This document shows, piece by piece, positions 1 through 6,892 of a stretch of DNA of 38,186 nt; within the stretch, counting starts at the first letter, position 1; each line of letters opens with the position of its first letter. The translations under genes and the position numbers were made by a program. The stretch covers positions 1-38,186 of the forward strand of contig VEQL01000024.1 of the NCBI GenBank assembly GCA_018883245.1, written 5' to 3'. Below the pieces are notes generated by a model, which was not told the DNA's origin, did no database searches, and was given only the letters and a program-made list of their open reading frames with translations. The DNA comes from Chthoniobacterales bacterium (GTDB lineage: Bacteria > Verrucomicrobiota > Verrucomicrobiia > Chthoniobacterales > JACTMZ01).

Positions 1-2
1 CC

Positions 3-239
3 ATCCCGAATCTCACGGCGGTCAAACCGCTCGGCGCGTTCTACATGCTCGTCAACATTTCGAAGTTCGGTCTCAGCTCGACCAACTTCGCCGACCGCTT
101 GCTCAGCAAAGCGGAGGTCGCCGTCGTCCCGGGCGTCGCCTTTGGCGACGACCAGACCGTGCGCCTCAGCTACGCGACCGACCTCGAGACCATCAAGACG
201 GGGTTGGATCGCATCGAGCAGTTCTGCCGGACGATCTGA
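3..239 (+). CDS. C-terminal end of a class I PLP-dependent aminotransferase (partial)
   Basis: Only the last 78 codons are present; the frame is open from base 3 to a TGA at 237-239 and the gene begins before the window. The visible part reads PNLTAVKPLGAFYMLVNIS early on, then a segment ending VAVVPGVAFG and VRLSYATDLETIKTGLDRI. In fold-type I aspartate/aromatic aminotransferases this is the small C-terminal domain: the PxGAFY strand, the VxVxPGxxFG turn and the xRLSYA strand whose Arg binds the substrate alpha-carboxylate. The catalytic Lys lies upstream and is not visible. Substrate cannot be judged from this fragment; aspartate aminotransferase is the commonest match to this wording. A strong terminator follows at 262-287. 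Confidence 0.85.
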   Translation: MPNLTAVKPLGAFYMLVNISKFGLSSTNFADRLLSKAEVAVVPGVAFGDDQTVRLSYATDLETIKTGLDRIEQFCRTI

Positions 240-261
240 GTCCCTCGCAAAGTTTACCCAC

Positions 262-289
262 AACGGGCGGCCTCCTGGTCGCCCGTTTT
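262..289 (+). terminator. Rho-independent terminator of the aminotransferase gene
   Basis: AACGGGCGGCC at 262-272 pairs with GGTCGCCCGTT at 277-287 (11 bp with one G-T pair), closing a TCCT loop, and is followed by a short T-run (286-289). It sits 22 bases after the aminotransferase stop codon and separates it from the convergent lipoprotein gene at 340-672. Confidence 0.75.
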
Positions 290-339
290 GCTTCGGATCG
301 GATCCGCCGTCTGCGAATCGGCGTCCAAGGCCAACCACG

Positions 340-672
340 TCAGGATGATTTTTTGGCTGCCGCCGGCTTGATCTCCACAATGCACGTGCGCATGGGTTCG
401 CCGCATTTGCTGCACACGCCTTCCATTTTGCTCGTGGTCAGGTATTGCGTGGCCGTCTTCGCACACATCGGACACGGATTGTTCCAGTGCTTGTGCGGCA
501 TCTGATAGACTCCCGGCTTGCCGCCGGGACTTGCTGAAGCCACCCACATCCAGCCGCAGCTGTGGCACATAGCGGCCGAGCGCTTCTGGCCGCTCACCAT
601 GGGTTGTTGCGATGTGACGCAGCCGGCCACCAGCGTCGCGGTAAGCGACAGGATAAGTAATGTCTGTTTCAT
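340..672 (-). CDS. Small Cys-rich lipoprotein with three CxxC motifs
   Basis: A 110-residue protein of unknown function. The N-terminus is a typical lipoprotein signal: one Lys, a hydrophobic stretch, then the lipobox VAGC with the acylated Cys at residue 18. The mature part contains CHSC, CPMC and CSKC pairs and one further Cys (MRTCIVEI), spaced like two small zinc ribbons, and ends in a Lys/Ala-rich tail. The ATG at 670-672 was chosen because it starts exactly at the signal peptide; the longer open frame upstream runs antisense into ychF and looks like a shadow. Metal binding is inferred from the Cys spacing. I do not recognise a named family. It is convergent with the aminotransferase gene and follows ychF on the same strand after 94 bases. 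Confidence 0.8.
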   Translation of the reverse strand: MKQTLLILSLTATLVAGCVTSQQPMVSGQKRSAAMCHSCGWMWVASASPGGKPGVYQMPHKHWNNPCPMCAKTATQYLTTSKMEGVCSKCGEPMRTCIVEIKPAAAKKSS

Positions 673-766
673 ACGAAATGTGACTTTACCCCTCTCGCTT
701 ACGCGCGCCATGGGGGCTCTGCCCCACCCGTGCTCACACGCGTGCGGAGCGCACCGACAACGACTG

Positions 767-1882
767 TTAAACGTTGAAACGGAACTCGATGACGTCGCCG
801 TCCTGCACGACGTATTCTTTTCCTTCGATGCGGAGTTTGCCGGCTTCGCGGGCTTTGGCGTGGGAACCGAGTTTGACGAGGTCGTCGAAAGCGATGGTTT
901 CCGCCGCGATAAAGCCGCGCTCGAAATCGCTGTGGATGACTCCGGCGGCCGCGGGGGCTTTGTCGCCGGCGCGAATGGTCCATGCGCGGGTTTCCTTCGG
1001 TCCGGTGGTGAGATAGGTGCGCAGCCCGAGAAGCGAATAGACTTTGCGGATGAGTTCACCGACGCCGCTTTCCTCGAGTCCGAGGCTTTGCAGATAGTCT
1101 TTCGCCTCTTCCGCCGAGAGATCGACGAGTTCGCTCTCGATCTGCGCGCTGATGACGCATGCCTCGGTGCCCATGTGCTCGGCGGCGTATTTGCGCACCG
1201 CGGCGACGTGCTTTCCGGCGGGGGAATCGGGCGAAAGATTGGCCAAGTCGCCTTCCTGCACGTTGCAGGCGAAGATGACGGGTTTGGAGCTGAGGAGAAA
1301 AAATCCCTTGAGCAGGGCGCGTTCCTCAGGAGCGAGTTCGAGGGTGATGGCCGGTTTTCCCGCGTTGAGGTGGGGAAGAACTTTTTCCATCAGCGCCAGC
1401 TCGGCTTTGGCCTGTGCGTCGCCTCCGCGCGCGTTTTTTGCCGTTTTGTCTTTGCGTTTCTCGAGCGAAGCGATGTCGGCGAGGATCAGTTCCGTGTTGA
1501 TCACCTCGATGTCGCGCACGGGATCCATCGCGCCGGCAACATGGTGGATATCCTCGTTTTCGAAACAGCGCACGACTTGCACGATGGCATCGACCTCGCG
1601 GATGTGGCTTAGGAATTGGTTGCCGAGGCCTTCGCCTTGGCTGGCGCCTTTGACCAAGCCCGCGATATCGACGAACTCGATGGCCGTCGGAAGGATTTTT
1701 TCCGACTTGGAGAGCGCGGCGAGCGCGTCGAGACGTTTGTCCGGCACGGTGACGATGCCGACATTGGGCTCGATGGTGCAGAACGGGAAATTGGCCGCCT
1801 GCGCCTTGCGTGTGCGCGTGATGGCGTTGAAGAGGGTGGACTTGCCGACATTGGGCAACCCGACGATTCCGGCTTTGAGCAT
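767..1882 (-). CDS. ychF: Ribosome-binding ATPase YchF
   Basis: A 371-residue Obg-family P-loop protein close to the usual 363 residues. The G1 loop GLPNVGKS is at residues 8-15, and the switch region contains FVDIAGLVKGAS. The specificity motif is NVQE (207-210) in place of NKxD, the hallmark of YchF, which prefers ATP to GTP. A coiled-coil insertion (about 135-175) and a C-terminal TGS domain beginning near YLTTGPKETRAW complete the family architecture. YchF binds the ribosome and has been linked to stress responses and to translation start-site choice. The start ATG at 1880-1882 gives the canonical N-terminus. It is divergent from the Nif3-like gene. Confidence 0.97.
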   Translation of the reverse strand: MLKAGIVGLPNVGKSTLFNAITRTRKAQAANFPFCTIEPNVGIVTVPDKRLDALAALSKSEKILPTAIEFVDIAGLVKGASQGEGLGNQFLSHIREVDAIVQVVRCFENEDIHHVAGAMDPVRDIEVINTELILADIASLEKRKDKTAKNARGGDAQAKAELALMEKVLPHLNAGKPAITLELAPEERALLKGFFLLSSKPVIFACNVQEGDLANLSPDSPAGKHVAAVRKYAAEHMGTEACVISAQIESELVDLSAEEAKDYLQSLGLEESGVGELIRKVYSLLGLRTYLTTGPKETRAWTIRAGDKAPAAAGVIHSDFERGFIAAETIAFDDLVKLGSHAKAREAGKLRIEGKEYVVQDGDVIEFRFNV

Positions 1883-1960
1883 GGTCGCGCGAAGCTAGCG
1901 GCGCGCCGTCCTCGATGAAAGAAGATTGAAGAATCCCGCGCCGGGGCGGAACAATGCCGC

Positions 1961-2704
1961 ATGGCCGATCTCGCCAAAGTCGTCGCGTATGCCAACCGCT
2001 ATCTTCGCGTGGCCGAGGTCGAGGATTATCCCGGTGCGCACAACGGTCTGCAGGTGGAAAACAGCGGGAACGTGAAGCGTGTGCTGGCCGCGGTGGATTC
2101 CGGTTTGCCGGCGCTCGAAAAGGCCGCCTCATCCGGAACGGGGTCGCTACTCGTCGTGCATCACGGGTTGTTTTGGTCCGGCGTCCAGCCAGTGACCGGC
2201 GTTTTCCGCCGCAAGCTCGAGGTGATGCGCGAAGCGGATATGGCCCTCTATTCGGTCCACCTGCCGCTCGATGCTCACAATGCCGTCGGCAACAATGTGC
2301 TTCTTGCGAAGGCGCTCGGTTTGCGCGGATTGAAAATATTCCTCGGTTTCGGACGGGCGGGAGCGTTTTCCGGTTCGCTCGATTTGCTGGTGCGGAACGT
2401 GCACAAAGCGACGGGCCGCGAGCCCATGGTTTGCGCCGCAGGCCCTGCCAAACCGCGCAAAGTCGGGGTGATCACCGGGGGCGCGGGCGATATGGTGGAC
2501 AAGGCCGCTGCGGCGGGGATCGACACATTCATCACGGGCGAGGGGCCGCAATGGAGCTGGGTGCGCGCGGAGGAGCTCGGGATCAACGTGATCTATGCCG
2601 GGCACTACGCGACGGAGACGTTCGGCGTGAAATCGTTGGCGGGACATCTGGCGGAAAAGTTCCGCGTGCCGTGCAAGTTTGTCGATCATCCGGTGCCCCT
2701 GTGA
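1961..2704 (+). CDS. Nif3-like dinuclear metal-centre protein (YbgI/DUF34 family)
   Basis: A 247-residue protein matching the short form of the Nif3 family. Signatures in order are HNGLQVE near residue 27, LLVVHHGLFW with the metal-binding His pair, the HLPLDAH motif, and near the C-terminus TGEG and GHYATETFG, whose His and Glu complete the two-metal site. Family members form toroidal hexamers; the biochemical role is unsettled, and the older name GTP cyclohydrolase I type 2 is not well supported. The start ATG at 1961 places MADLAKVV first. A possible TTGAAG-18-AACAAT promoter (1926-1955) ends just before the ATG. Its stop codon overlaps the GTG start of the next gene (GTGA). Confidence 0.92.
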   Translation: MADLAKVVAYANRYLRVAEVEDYPGAHNGLQVENSGNVKRVLAAVDSGLPALEKAASSGTGSLLVVHHGLFWSGVQPVTGVFRRKLEVMREADMALYSVHLPLDAHNAVGNNVLLAKALGLRGLKIFLGFGRAGAFSGSLDLLVRNVHKATGREPMVCAAGPAKPRKVGVITGGAGDMVDKAAAAGIDTFITGEGPQWSWVRAEELGINVIYAGHYATETFGVKSLAGHLAEKFRVPCKFVDHPVPL

Positions 2705-3282
2705 TCCCGCGGAAATTTTTCACGCAGTCGCCGGTCGAGTGCGCACGGGCTCTGGTGGGTTGCGAGCTGGTTTGGGGGGCGTGCAGCGGGATTGTCGTCG
2801 AATGCGAAGCCTATGCCGCCACGGGCGATCCGGCGTGCCATACATTCACGCGTCCTTCGGCCCGTGAATTTGTTGCACGCCATCGCGCGGGGACGGCTTA
2901 CGTGTATTTCAACTACGGCATGCATTGGATGTTCAACGTCCTGACCAAGGGCGAGGAGGAGGGATTTGTCCTCATTCGTGCGATCGAGCCGCGACGCGGT
3001 CTGCGCACCATGCAAAAGCGGCGCGGCGGAAAAACCGGGCGCGAGTTGACCGGCGGGCCGGCGCGTCTTGCGTCCGCGTTGGGCGTGACGGGCAGGCATC
3101 ACGGGACGGACCTTTGCGCGATTTCGTCGCGGTGTTTCCGTCGCGGCGGGGAATTGGAGATCGTGGCCGATGGGCGTATCGGGATCTCGCGGGCCGCGGA
3201 GTTGCCTTGGCGGTTTTCGGCTCGGGACAATCCCTATGTAAGTGTCCCTCCCGGCAGAAAAAAACCAAGCCGCGGAGGTTAA
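2701..3282 (+). CDS. DNA-3-methyladenine glycosylase (AAG/MPG family)
   Basis: A 193-residue protein of the alkyladenine DNA glycosylase fold, which excises 3-methyladenine and other alkylated or deaminated purines for base-excision repair. Residues corresponding to the human active site are visible: Glu36 and Tyr38 in VVECEAY, His47 in DPACHTF, and a Tyr in FNYGMHWMFNV (Y72). The GTG start at 2701 overlaps the stop of the Nif3-like gene by four bases, so translational coupling is likely. An alternative longer frame starting at 1954 is out of frame with the Nif3 protein and has no homology upstream of 2701. The 3' end overlaps the terminator of the convergent small lipoprotein gene. Confidence 0.95.
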   Translation: MIPRKFFTQSPVECARALVGCELVWGACSGIVVECEAYAATGDPACHTFTRPSAREFVARHRAGTAYVYFNYGMHWMFNVLTKGEEEGFVLIRAIEPRRGLRTMQKRRGGKTGRELTGGPARLASALGVTGRHHGTDLCAISSRCFRRGGELEIVADGRIGISRAAELPWRFSARDNPYVSVPPGRKKPSRGG

Positions 3283-3295
3283 TCCACGGCTTGGT
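3264..3295 (-). terminator. Terminator of the small lipoprotein gene, overlapping the glycosylase 3' end
   Basis: ACCAAGCCGCGG (3264-3275) pairs with CCACGGCTTGGT (3284-3295) with one mismatch across an 8-base loop. Read on the minus strand the hairpin is followed by a run of seven to eight T, so it should end transcription of the 3330-3443 gene. The stem lies over the last codons and the stop codon (3280-3282) of the glycosylase gene. Confidence 0.8.
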
Positions 3296-3329
3296 CGGAA
3301 AAAGGGTTATTCCCCCCTTGTAAGGCCGC

Positions 3330-3443
3330 TTACTTGCTGTAGCTGGCGGGAGCCGGAGCCGGCTTCGGTTTGCTGGCGCAGGCGCCGAGGCTGAGCGAAG
3401 CGGTCGCAACGGCGACGATGGCGATCACTTTGACGATGTTCAT
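3330..3443 (-). CDS. Small (37-residue) lipoprotein
   Basis: A 37-residue protein starting MNIVKVIAIVAVATASLSL with the lipobox LGAC (Cys at residue 22), so it should be processed by signal peptidase II. The predicted mature peptide is only about 16 residues, Lys/Pro/Ala-rich (SKPKPAPAP) and ending SYSK. A purine-rich stretch AAGGGGGTG lies about nine bases before the ATG (3441-3443) as a Shine-Dalgarno site, and a clean terminator follows at 3264-3295. These signals make it a real transcription unit despite its size. It resembles the entericidin-like class of tiny bacterial lipoproteins only in layout; no function is assigned. Confidence 0.75.
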   Translation of the reverse strand: MNIVKVIAIVAVATASLSLGACASKPKPAPAPASYSK

Positions 3444-3543
3444 TCTTGGATTCACCCCCTTCTTTGCGGGTTTGCAGACTATGACTGTGCCATAGCGGGT
3501 GCGCGGGACAACGAAAATCATCCCCGCGGGGCGGGGTTTTTGC

Positions 3544-4068
3544 TTACCGGGGTCGGGAAACCGGAGGAACAATGCGAACCAATGACCCCTTGCGCACGAG
3601 GCGGTAAAGCTTGGCCATGTCCAGGTTGCGAAGGCGGACACAGCCGTGGCTGGCAGGACGCCCGATGAGGTGTTCCTGGTTTGTTCCGTGGATGTAGATG
3701 TAGCGCGCGAGGCTGTTGGCGTTGCTTTTTTCCAGTCCGTCGAGGGTCAGGATGCGTGTGAGCACGAGGTCGTCCTTGCCGCCGGGCTTGGCGCGCCGAC
3801 CCGTGTTTTTGCGTGCGCGGAAAATTGTCCAGAGCGGTGCGGTGCCCCCGATTTTGCGAGCAATGCGGAATCGCCCCGTGGGTGTTTTCAGGCTTCCTTC
3901 CTTGTTCCCGAGGCCGAATTTCGACGTGGAAACGGAGAACGTCGCCACGGTTTTTCGTCCTTCGATCACCCGCAAGGTTTGCGTGCCCACATTGACGACG
4001 AGCGCGCGCGGTGACGGTGGCTGAGCTTTCTTGTTCGCCTCGCGGCGCCGGGGTGATAATTTCTCCAT
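3544..4068 (-). CDS. L,D-transpeptidase (YkuD domain)
   Basis: A 174-residue YkuD-fold protein. The domain starts near residue 22 (RALVVNVGTQTLRV) and carries the catalytic signature: His127 in YIHGTNQE and His141/Cys143 in SHGCVRLRN. Enzymes of this family make 3-3 cross-links in peptidoglycan or attach proteins to it, using the Cys as nucleophile on meso-diaminopimelate-containing stem peptides. The start ATG at 4066-4068 was chosen because AGGAAA lies just upstream; the open frame continues far upstream but runs antisense to asd. With this start the N-terminus is basic (EKLSPRRREANKK) and shows no signal peptide, which is unusual for a periplasmic enzyme. It is divergent from asd with a 6-base gap. 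Confidence 0.92.
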   Translation of the reverse strand: MEKLSPRRREANKKAQPPSPRALVVNVGTQTLRVIEGRKTVATFSVSTSKFGLGNKEGSLKTPTGRFRIARKIGGTAPLWTIFRARKNTGRRAKPGGKDDLVLTRILTLDGLEKSNANSLARYIYIHGTNQEHLIGRPASHGCVRLRNLDMAKLYRLVRKGSLVRIVPPVSRPR

Positions 4069-4074
4069 TTTCCT

Positions 4075-5076
4075 ATGGGCAGGAACTATCATGTGGCTAT
4101 CGCCGGTGCAACCGGCGCGGTGGGTGTCGAAATGATGCGGGTGTTGGAGCGCCGCAATTTTCCCGTCGGCAAGCTCACGCTGCTCGCCTCGGCGCGTTCG
4201 GCCGGCAAAAAACTCGATTTCAAGGGCGGCCCTGTCGAGGTTCGCGAACTCAATGCGGGCGCTTTCGACGGCGTGGACTTCGCCCTCTTCAGCGCCGGCG
4301 GGTCGATCTCTAAAGAATTCGCCCCGCATGCGGTCAAAGCCGGTGCCGTGGTGATCGACAATTCCTCGGCCTTCCGCATGGATCCCGACGTGCCTCTCGT
4401 GGTCCCGGAGATCAACGCCGATGCGGCGCGCAGGCACAAGGGCATCATCGCCAACCCGAATTGCACCACCGCGATCACGCTCATGGGGCTTTGGCCGCTG
4501 CATCAGGCGTTTGGCGTCAAGAGGCTCTGGGCCTCGAGTTACCAGGCCGTCTCCGGTTCCGGAGCCAAAGCCATCGAGGAATTGAAAATTCAGGTCGAGG
4601 CGCTGGCCCGCGGAGAGGAAGCTCCGCGCGCGGTGTATCCTTGGCAGATCGCGTTCAATGTCATCCCGCAAGTCGATGCGTTCTTGGATTCCGGTTACAC
4701 GAAGGAAGAGATGAAGATGGAAAACGAGGGGCGCAAGATCATGGGCTTGCCGGATTTTCGTGCGTCGGTCACCTGCGTCCGCGTGCCGGTCTATCGCGCT
4801 CACAGCGTGGCGGTGAGCGCGGACTTCGAGCGTCCGGTATCGGTCGCTGCCGCGCGTGCCGCATTGAAAAAAGCGCCCGGCCTCCGCGTGGTGGACGAAC
4901 CTTCGCGCCACGGCTATCCCGTGCCGCTGAATGTCGCGGGCAAGGATGACTGCGAAATCGGACGCTTGCGCATCGACTGTGCGATGGAGAACGGGTTGGC
5001 TTTCTGGATCTGCGGCGACCAACTCCTCAAGGGCGCTGCACTCAACGCGGTGCAAATCGCCGAAGTCTTGATTTGA
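4075..5076 (+). CDS. asd: Aspartate-semialdehyde dehydrogenase
   Basis: A 333-residue enzyme of the usual length. It reduces aspartyl phosphate to aspartate semialdehyde, feeding lysine/diaminopimelate, threonine and methionine synthesis in the cytoplasm. The NADPH-binding start reads VAIAGATGAVG (residues 7-17); the catalytic Cys130 lies in IANPNCTT, followed by the SGSGAKA loop, and a substrate-binding CVRVPVYRAHS segment follows later. The ATG at 4075 fits the family N-terminus. It is head-to-head with the L,D-transpeptidase gene, which uses diaminopimelate-containing peptidoglycan, although divergence alone does not prove co-regulation. Confidence 0.97.
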   Translation: MGRNYHVAIAGATGAVGVEMMRVLERRNFPVGKLTLLASARSAGKKLDFKGGPVEVRELNAGAFDGVDFALFSAGGSISKEFAPHAVKAGAVVIDNSSAFRMDPDVPLVVPEINADAARRHKGIIANPNCTTAITLMGLWPLHQAFGVKRLWASSYQAVSGSGAKAIEELKIQVEALARGEEAPRAVYPWQIAFNVIPQVDAFLDSGYTKEEMKMENEGRKIMGLPDFRASVTCVRVPVYRAHSVAVSADFERPVSVAAARAALKKAPGLRVVDEPSRHGYPVPLNVAGKDDCEIGRLRIDCAMENGLAFWICGDQLLKGAALNAVQIAEVLI

Positions 5077-5090
5077 GCCGGAGCGATGCG

Positions 5091-5108
5091 GAAACCCGGC
5101 GGGGTTTC
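5091..5108. terminator. Possible bidirectional hairpin between asd and lexA
   Basis: GAAACCC (5091-5097) pairs with GGGTTTC (5102-5108) around a GGCG loop, between the convergent ends of asd and lexA. There is no convincing T-run on either strand, so its strength as a terminator is uncertain. Confidence 0.4.
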
Positions 5109-5743
5109 TAAGGCCGGATTGCACGCCCGCTGTCTTTCGGCTTGCGGAAAAGCGCGATCATCACGCCTTGGATGACCAGTTCGTGCGCGGGTATGAGGTC
5201 CGGATATCCGGGATTTTCCGCGCGGAGGAACGGCCGTCGGTTGCGCACGAGGTAGCGTTTCAGCGTCGTCTCGCCGTCGATCAGCGCGGCGACGATGTTC
5301 CCGTGGTTCGGTTCGCGCAGTTCGAGCACGACGATGTCGCCGTCGAGGATGTGCGCGCCCGTCATGGAATCCCCGCGCACGCGCACGGCGAAAGTGCGCG
5401 CGGTGTGGGGGATGTCGAGCGAACCGAGGTCGGCGTAAACGCAGGCCTCCGCGCGCTGCTCGCGTGCGTCCGGGAATCCCGCCGGGATTTCGCCGAGAAC
5501 GGGAATGCCCTCGACTTCGCGGCGTTCGTCGCCGGCCACGCGCAATGACCGCGCCGCACCGCGTTCACGCAGCAGCAGCTTTTTGCGCTCCAGCGCCCGG
5601 AGGTGCGAGGCGGCTGCGTTCGGGCTGGCGAATCCGAAATGCTTCTGGATTTCGCGAACCGTGGGAGGCATGCCGTGGCGCGTGCGGTGCCGCCGGACGT
5701 ATTCGAGGACTTGGCGCTGGCGTGCTGTCAATAAACTGGACAT
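5108..5743 (-). CDS. lexA: LexA repressor (SOS regulator, autoproteolytic)
   Basis: A 211-residue protein with the complete LexA layout. The N-terminal winged HTH (about 1-70) has recognition helix S40-P-N-A-A-A-S-H47; E. coli has SPNAAEEH there. The linker holds the self-cleavage site Ala88-Gly89 (EIPAGFPD), and the C-terminal S24-type domain has the catalytic Ser126 (RGDSMTG) and Lys162 (TTLKRYLV). On RecA-ssDNA activation, LexA cleaves itself and derepresses DNA-repair genes. The ATG at 5741-5743 starts MSSLLTARQ, the canonical N-terminus. A perfect palindrome covers this start codon and the -10 region, so autoregulation is expected. recA is also in this window (32216-33265). Confidence 0.97.
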   Translation of the reverse strand: MSSLLTARQRQVLEYVRRHRTRHGMPPTVREIQKHFGFASPNAAASHLRALERKKLLLRERGAARSLRVAGDERREVEGIPVLGEIPAGFPDAREQRAEACVYADLGSLDIPHTARTFAVRVRGDSMTGAHILDGDIVVLELREPNHGNIVAALIDGETTLKRYLVRNRRPFLRAENPGYPDLIPAHELVIQGVMIALFRKPKDSGRAIRP

Positions 5744-5752
5744 GTGTCCAGT
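5735..5752. promoter_or_regulatory. Putative LexA operator over the lexA start codon
   Basis: ACTGGACATGTGTCCAGT is an 18-bp sequence with two perfect 8-base arms around a central TG. It overlaps the lexA ATG (5741-5743) and the last bases of the predicted -10 box. Written as CTGG-N8-CCAG it has the geometry of the E. coli SOS box (CTGT-N8-ACAG) but different outer arms. Autorepression is the expected role; LexA binding is inferred from position and symmetry. Confidence 0.75.
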
Positions 5753-5778
5753 ATCAAGGCGCAGCCATCCGCGGTCAA
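5750..5778 (-). promoter_or_regulatory. Predicted lexA promoter
   Basis: On the minus strand TTGACC (5778-5773), a 17-base spacer and GATACT (5755-5750) form a good sigma-70-type promoter. The -10 box ends seven bases before the ATG, so transcription should start at or next to the first base of the start codon, giving a leaderless mRNA. Confidence 0.65.
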
Positions 5779-5835
5779 GGGCGCCGCGGGCACGAGCGGA
5801 TTGCAAAGCGGAAGCGAAGAGGTTTTTCTTGCGTC

Positions 5836-6414
5836 ATGACCAAAGCCCTCGCCGTGCGCCCCAAGGGGAAGCATCCGCTGCATGTCCTGCGGGAGTTGGA
5901 GGTCTGGCCGGCGGGGCCCGCCGTGCCGGGTGGGGGCGTCTTGCGCGAGCGGGTGCTGGCCGGCTTGCCGCGCATGCAAAGGGCGCAGGAGGCATGGAGC
6001 GTCGCCGGGTTGCGTTCGGACAAGGTTCTTCAGGAAATTTTCCACACCGAGGAAAAGATCGCACCCTCCGACGTTCCGCGCCTGTGTTGCGGTTTGCCCG
6101 GCATCGAGGGTTGCGTGCTGGCCCGCCGCCGCGAGGTTCTTTCGGTCTGGAATATGCCGCTGGATCTCGAGCAAGCGGCGCTTCTCGAGGCCGCATCCGG
6201 CGCCATGGACCGCGCGATGGATGCCCGCAGCGCGGGTTGGGGCGAGCCCCGCGGGATCACCCTGCACCTCGAGGTCGGCAATGCCAGCCTCCTCCGATGC
6301 GATGCGATGCAGCTTCTCGTGCTTCACGAAAAACGCGGGTTTGCTCCCGGTGTGCGGGAAAAACTGACCATGGCGCTCGGGGCCGTGGCCCGGTCGCTCA
6401 AGGCCGCGCCTTGA
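5836..6414 (+). CDS. Roadblock/LC7-like domain protein (tentative)
   Basis: A 192-residue protein not confidently assigned. The C-terminal half (about 90-190) has the pattern of a Roadblock/LC7 domain: GIEGCVLARRREVLSVW as the first strands, a helix rich in Ala/Met, a segment TLHLEVGNASLLRC, then LLVLHEKRGFAPGVREKL. Such domains are small dimeric modules that often partner Ras-like GTPases in bacterial polarity and signalling. The N-terminal 85 residues (basic and Pro-rich at first, then helical) are unfamiliar. No GTPase partner gene is adjacent. The gene is divergent from lexA, with 92 bases between the starts and the LexA palindrome inside that interval, and is convergent with the thioesterase gene. 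The ATG at 5836 is preceded by GAAGAGG at a long spacing. Confidence 0.55.
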   Translation: MTKALAVRPKGKHPLHVLRELEVWPAGPAVPGGGVLRERVLAGLPRMQRAQEAWSVAGLRSDKVLQEIFHTEEKIAPSDVPRLCCGLPGIEGCVLARRREVLSVWNMPLDLEQAALLEAASGAMDRAMDARSAGWGEPRGITLHLEVGNASLLRCDAMQLLVLHEKRGFAPGVREKLTMALGAVARSLKAAP

Positions 6415-6428
6415 TGCTCCTGCCCCGT

Positions 6429-6830
6429 TTACCGGAACCACTCTTCCGGCAGGCGCTCGGCCTTGGCACCGGGCATGCGGATGAGCGCGAGCGACTGGCG
6501 GCACGTCACGAGCACCTCGCTGTCCCCGGGGCGGACGATCTCGAAATTCACCCAGAAGCGCACGCGGCCCAACTCGCTCACGCCGCCGCGGACGGCCAGG
6601 CGGTCGCCGAGCTTTCCCGGCGAGCGGTAGTCGATCTCCGTGCGCAGGACGACGGGGTAAAGTCCCGTCTCCACCATGCTGCGCAGGGGCATGCCCATTT
6701 TTTCGGCCATGATCGTGCGCGCCTCCTCGATAAAGCGCAGGTAGGCGATGTTGTGCACGACGCCGGCGCAATCGGTGTCGTAGAACATCACCGTGACCTC
6801 GTGCTCGATGCGGGGCAGCCCGTTTTTCAT
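6429..6830 (-). CDS. YbgC-type acyl-CoA thioesterase (hotdog fold)
   Basis: A 133-residue single hotdog domain of the YbgC/4-hydroxybenzoyl-CoA thioesterase group. The signature VMFYDTDCAGVVHNIAYLRF carries the catalytic Asp18 at the position known from E. coli YbgC; the helix FIEEARTIMAEKMG and the strands TEIDYRSPGKLGDRL and VRFWVNFEI complete the fold. These enzymes hydrolyse short- or medium-chain acyl-CoA thioesters, and in proteobacteria YbgC sits with tol-pal; there is no tol-pal here. The ATG at 6828-6830 gives the family-typical start; a longer frame to 6869 has no support. Confidence 0.9.
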   Translation of the reverse strand: MKNGLPRIEHEVTVMFYDTDCAGVVHNIAYLRFIEEARTIMAEKMGMPLRSMVETGLYPVVLRTEIDYRSPGKLGDRLAVRGGVSELGRVRFWVNFEIVRPGDSEVLVTCRQSLALIRMPGAKAERLPEEWFR

Positions 6831-6892
6831 GGTCCGGCGGCAGTCTGCACGGGGAAAATTTCCGGCCAAAGCAAATTCACGAGGATTTCCGG

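Noticed and set aside
1954-2700. N-terminal extension of the glycosylase in the same frame
   Set aside because: The extension is out of frame with the clearly real Nif3-like protein and shows no domain; the GTG at 2701 gives the correct family length.
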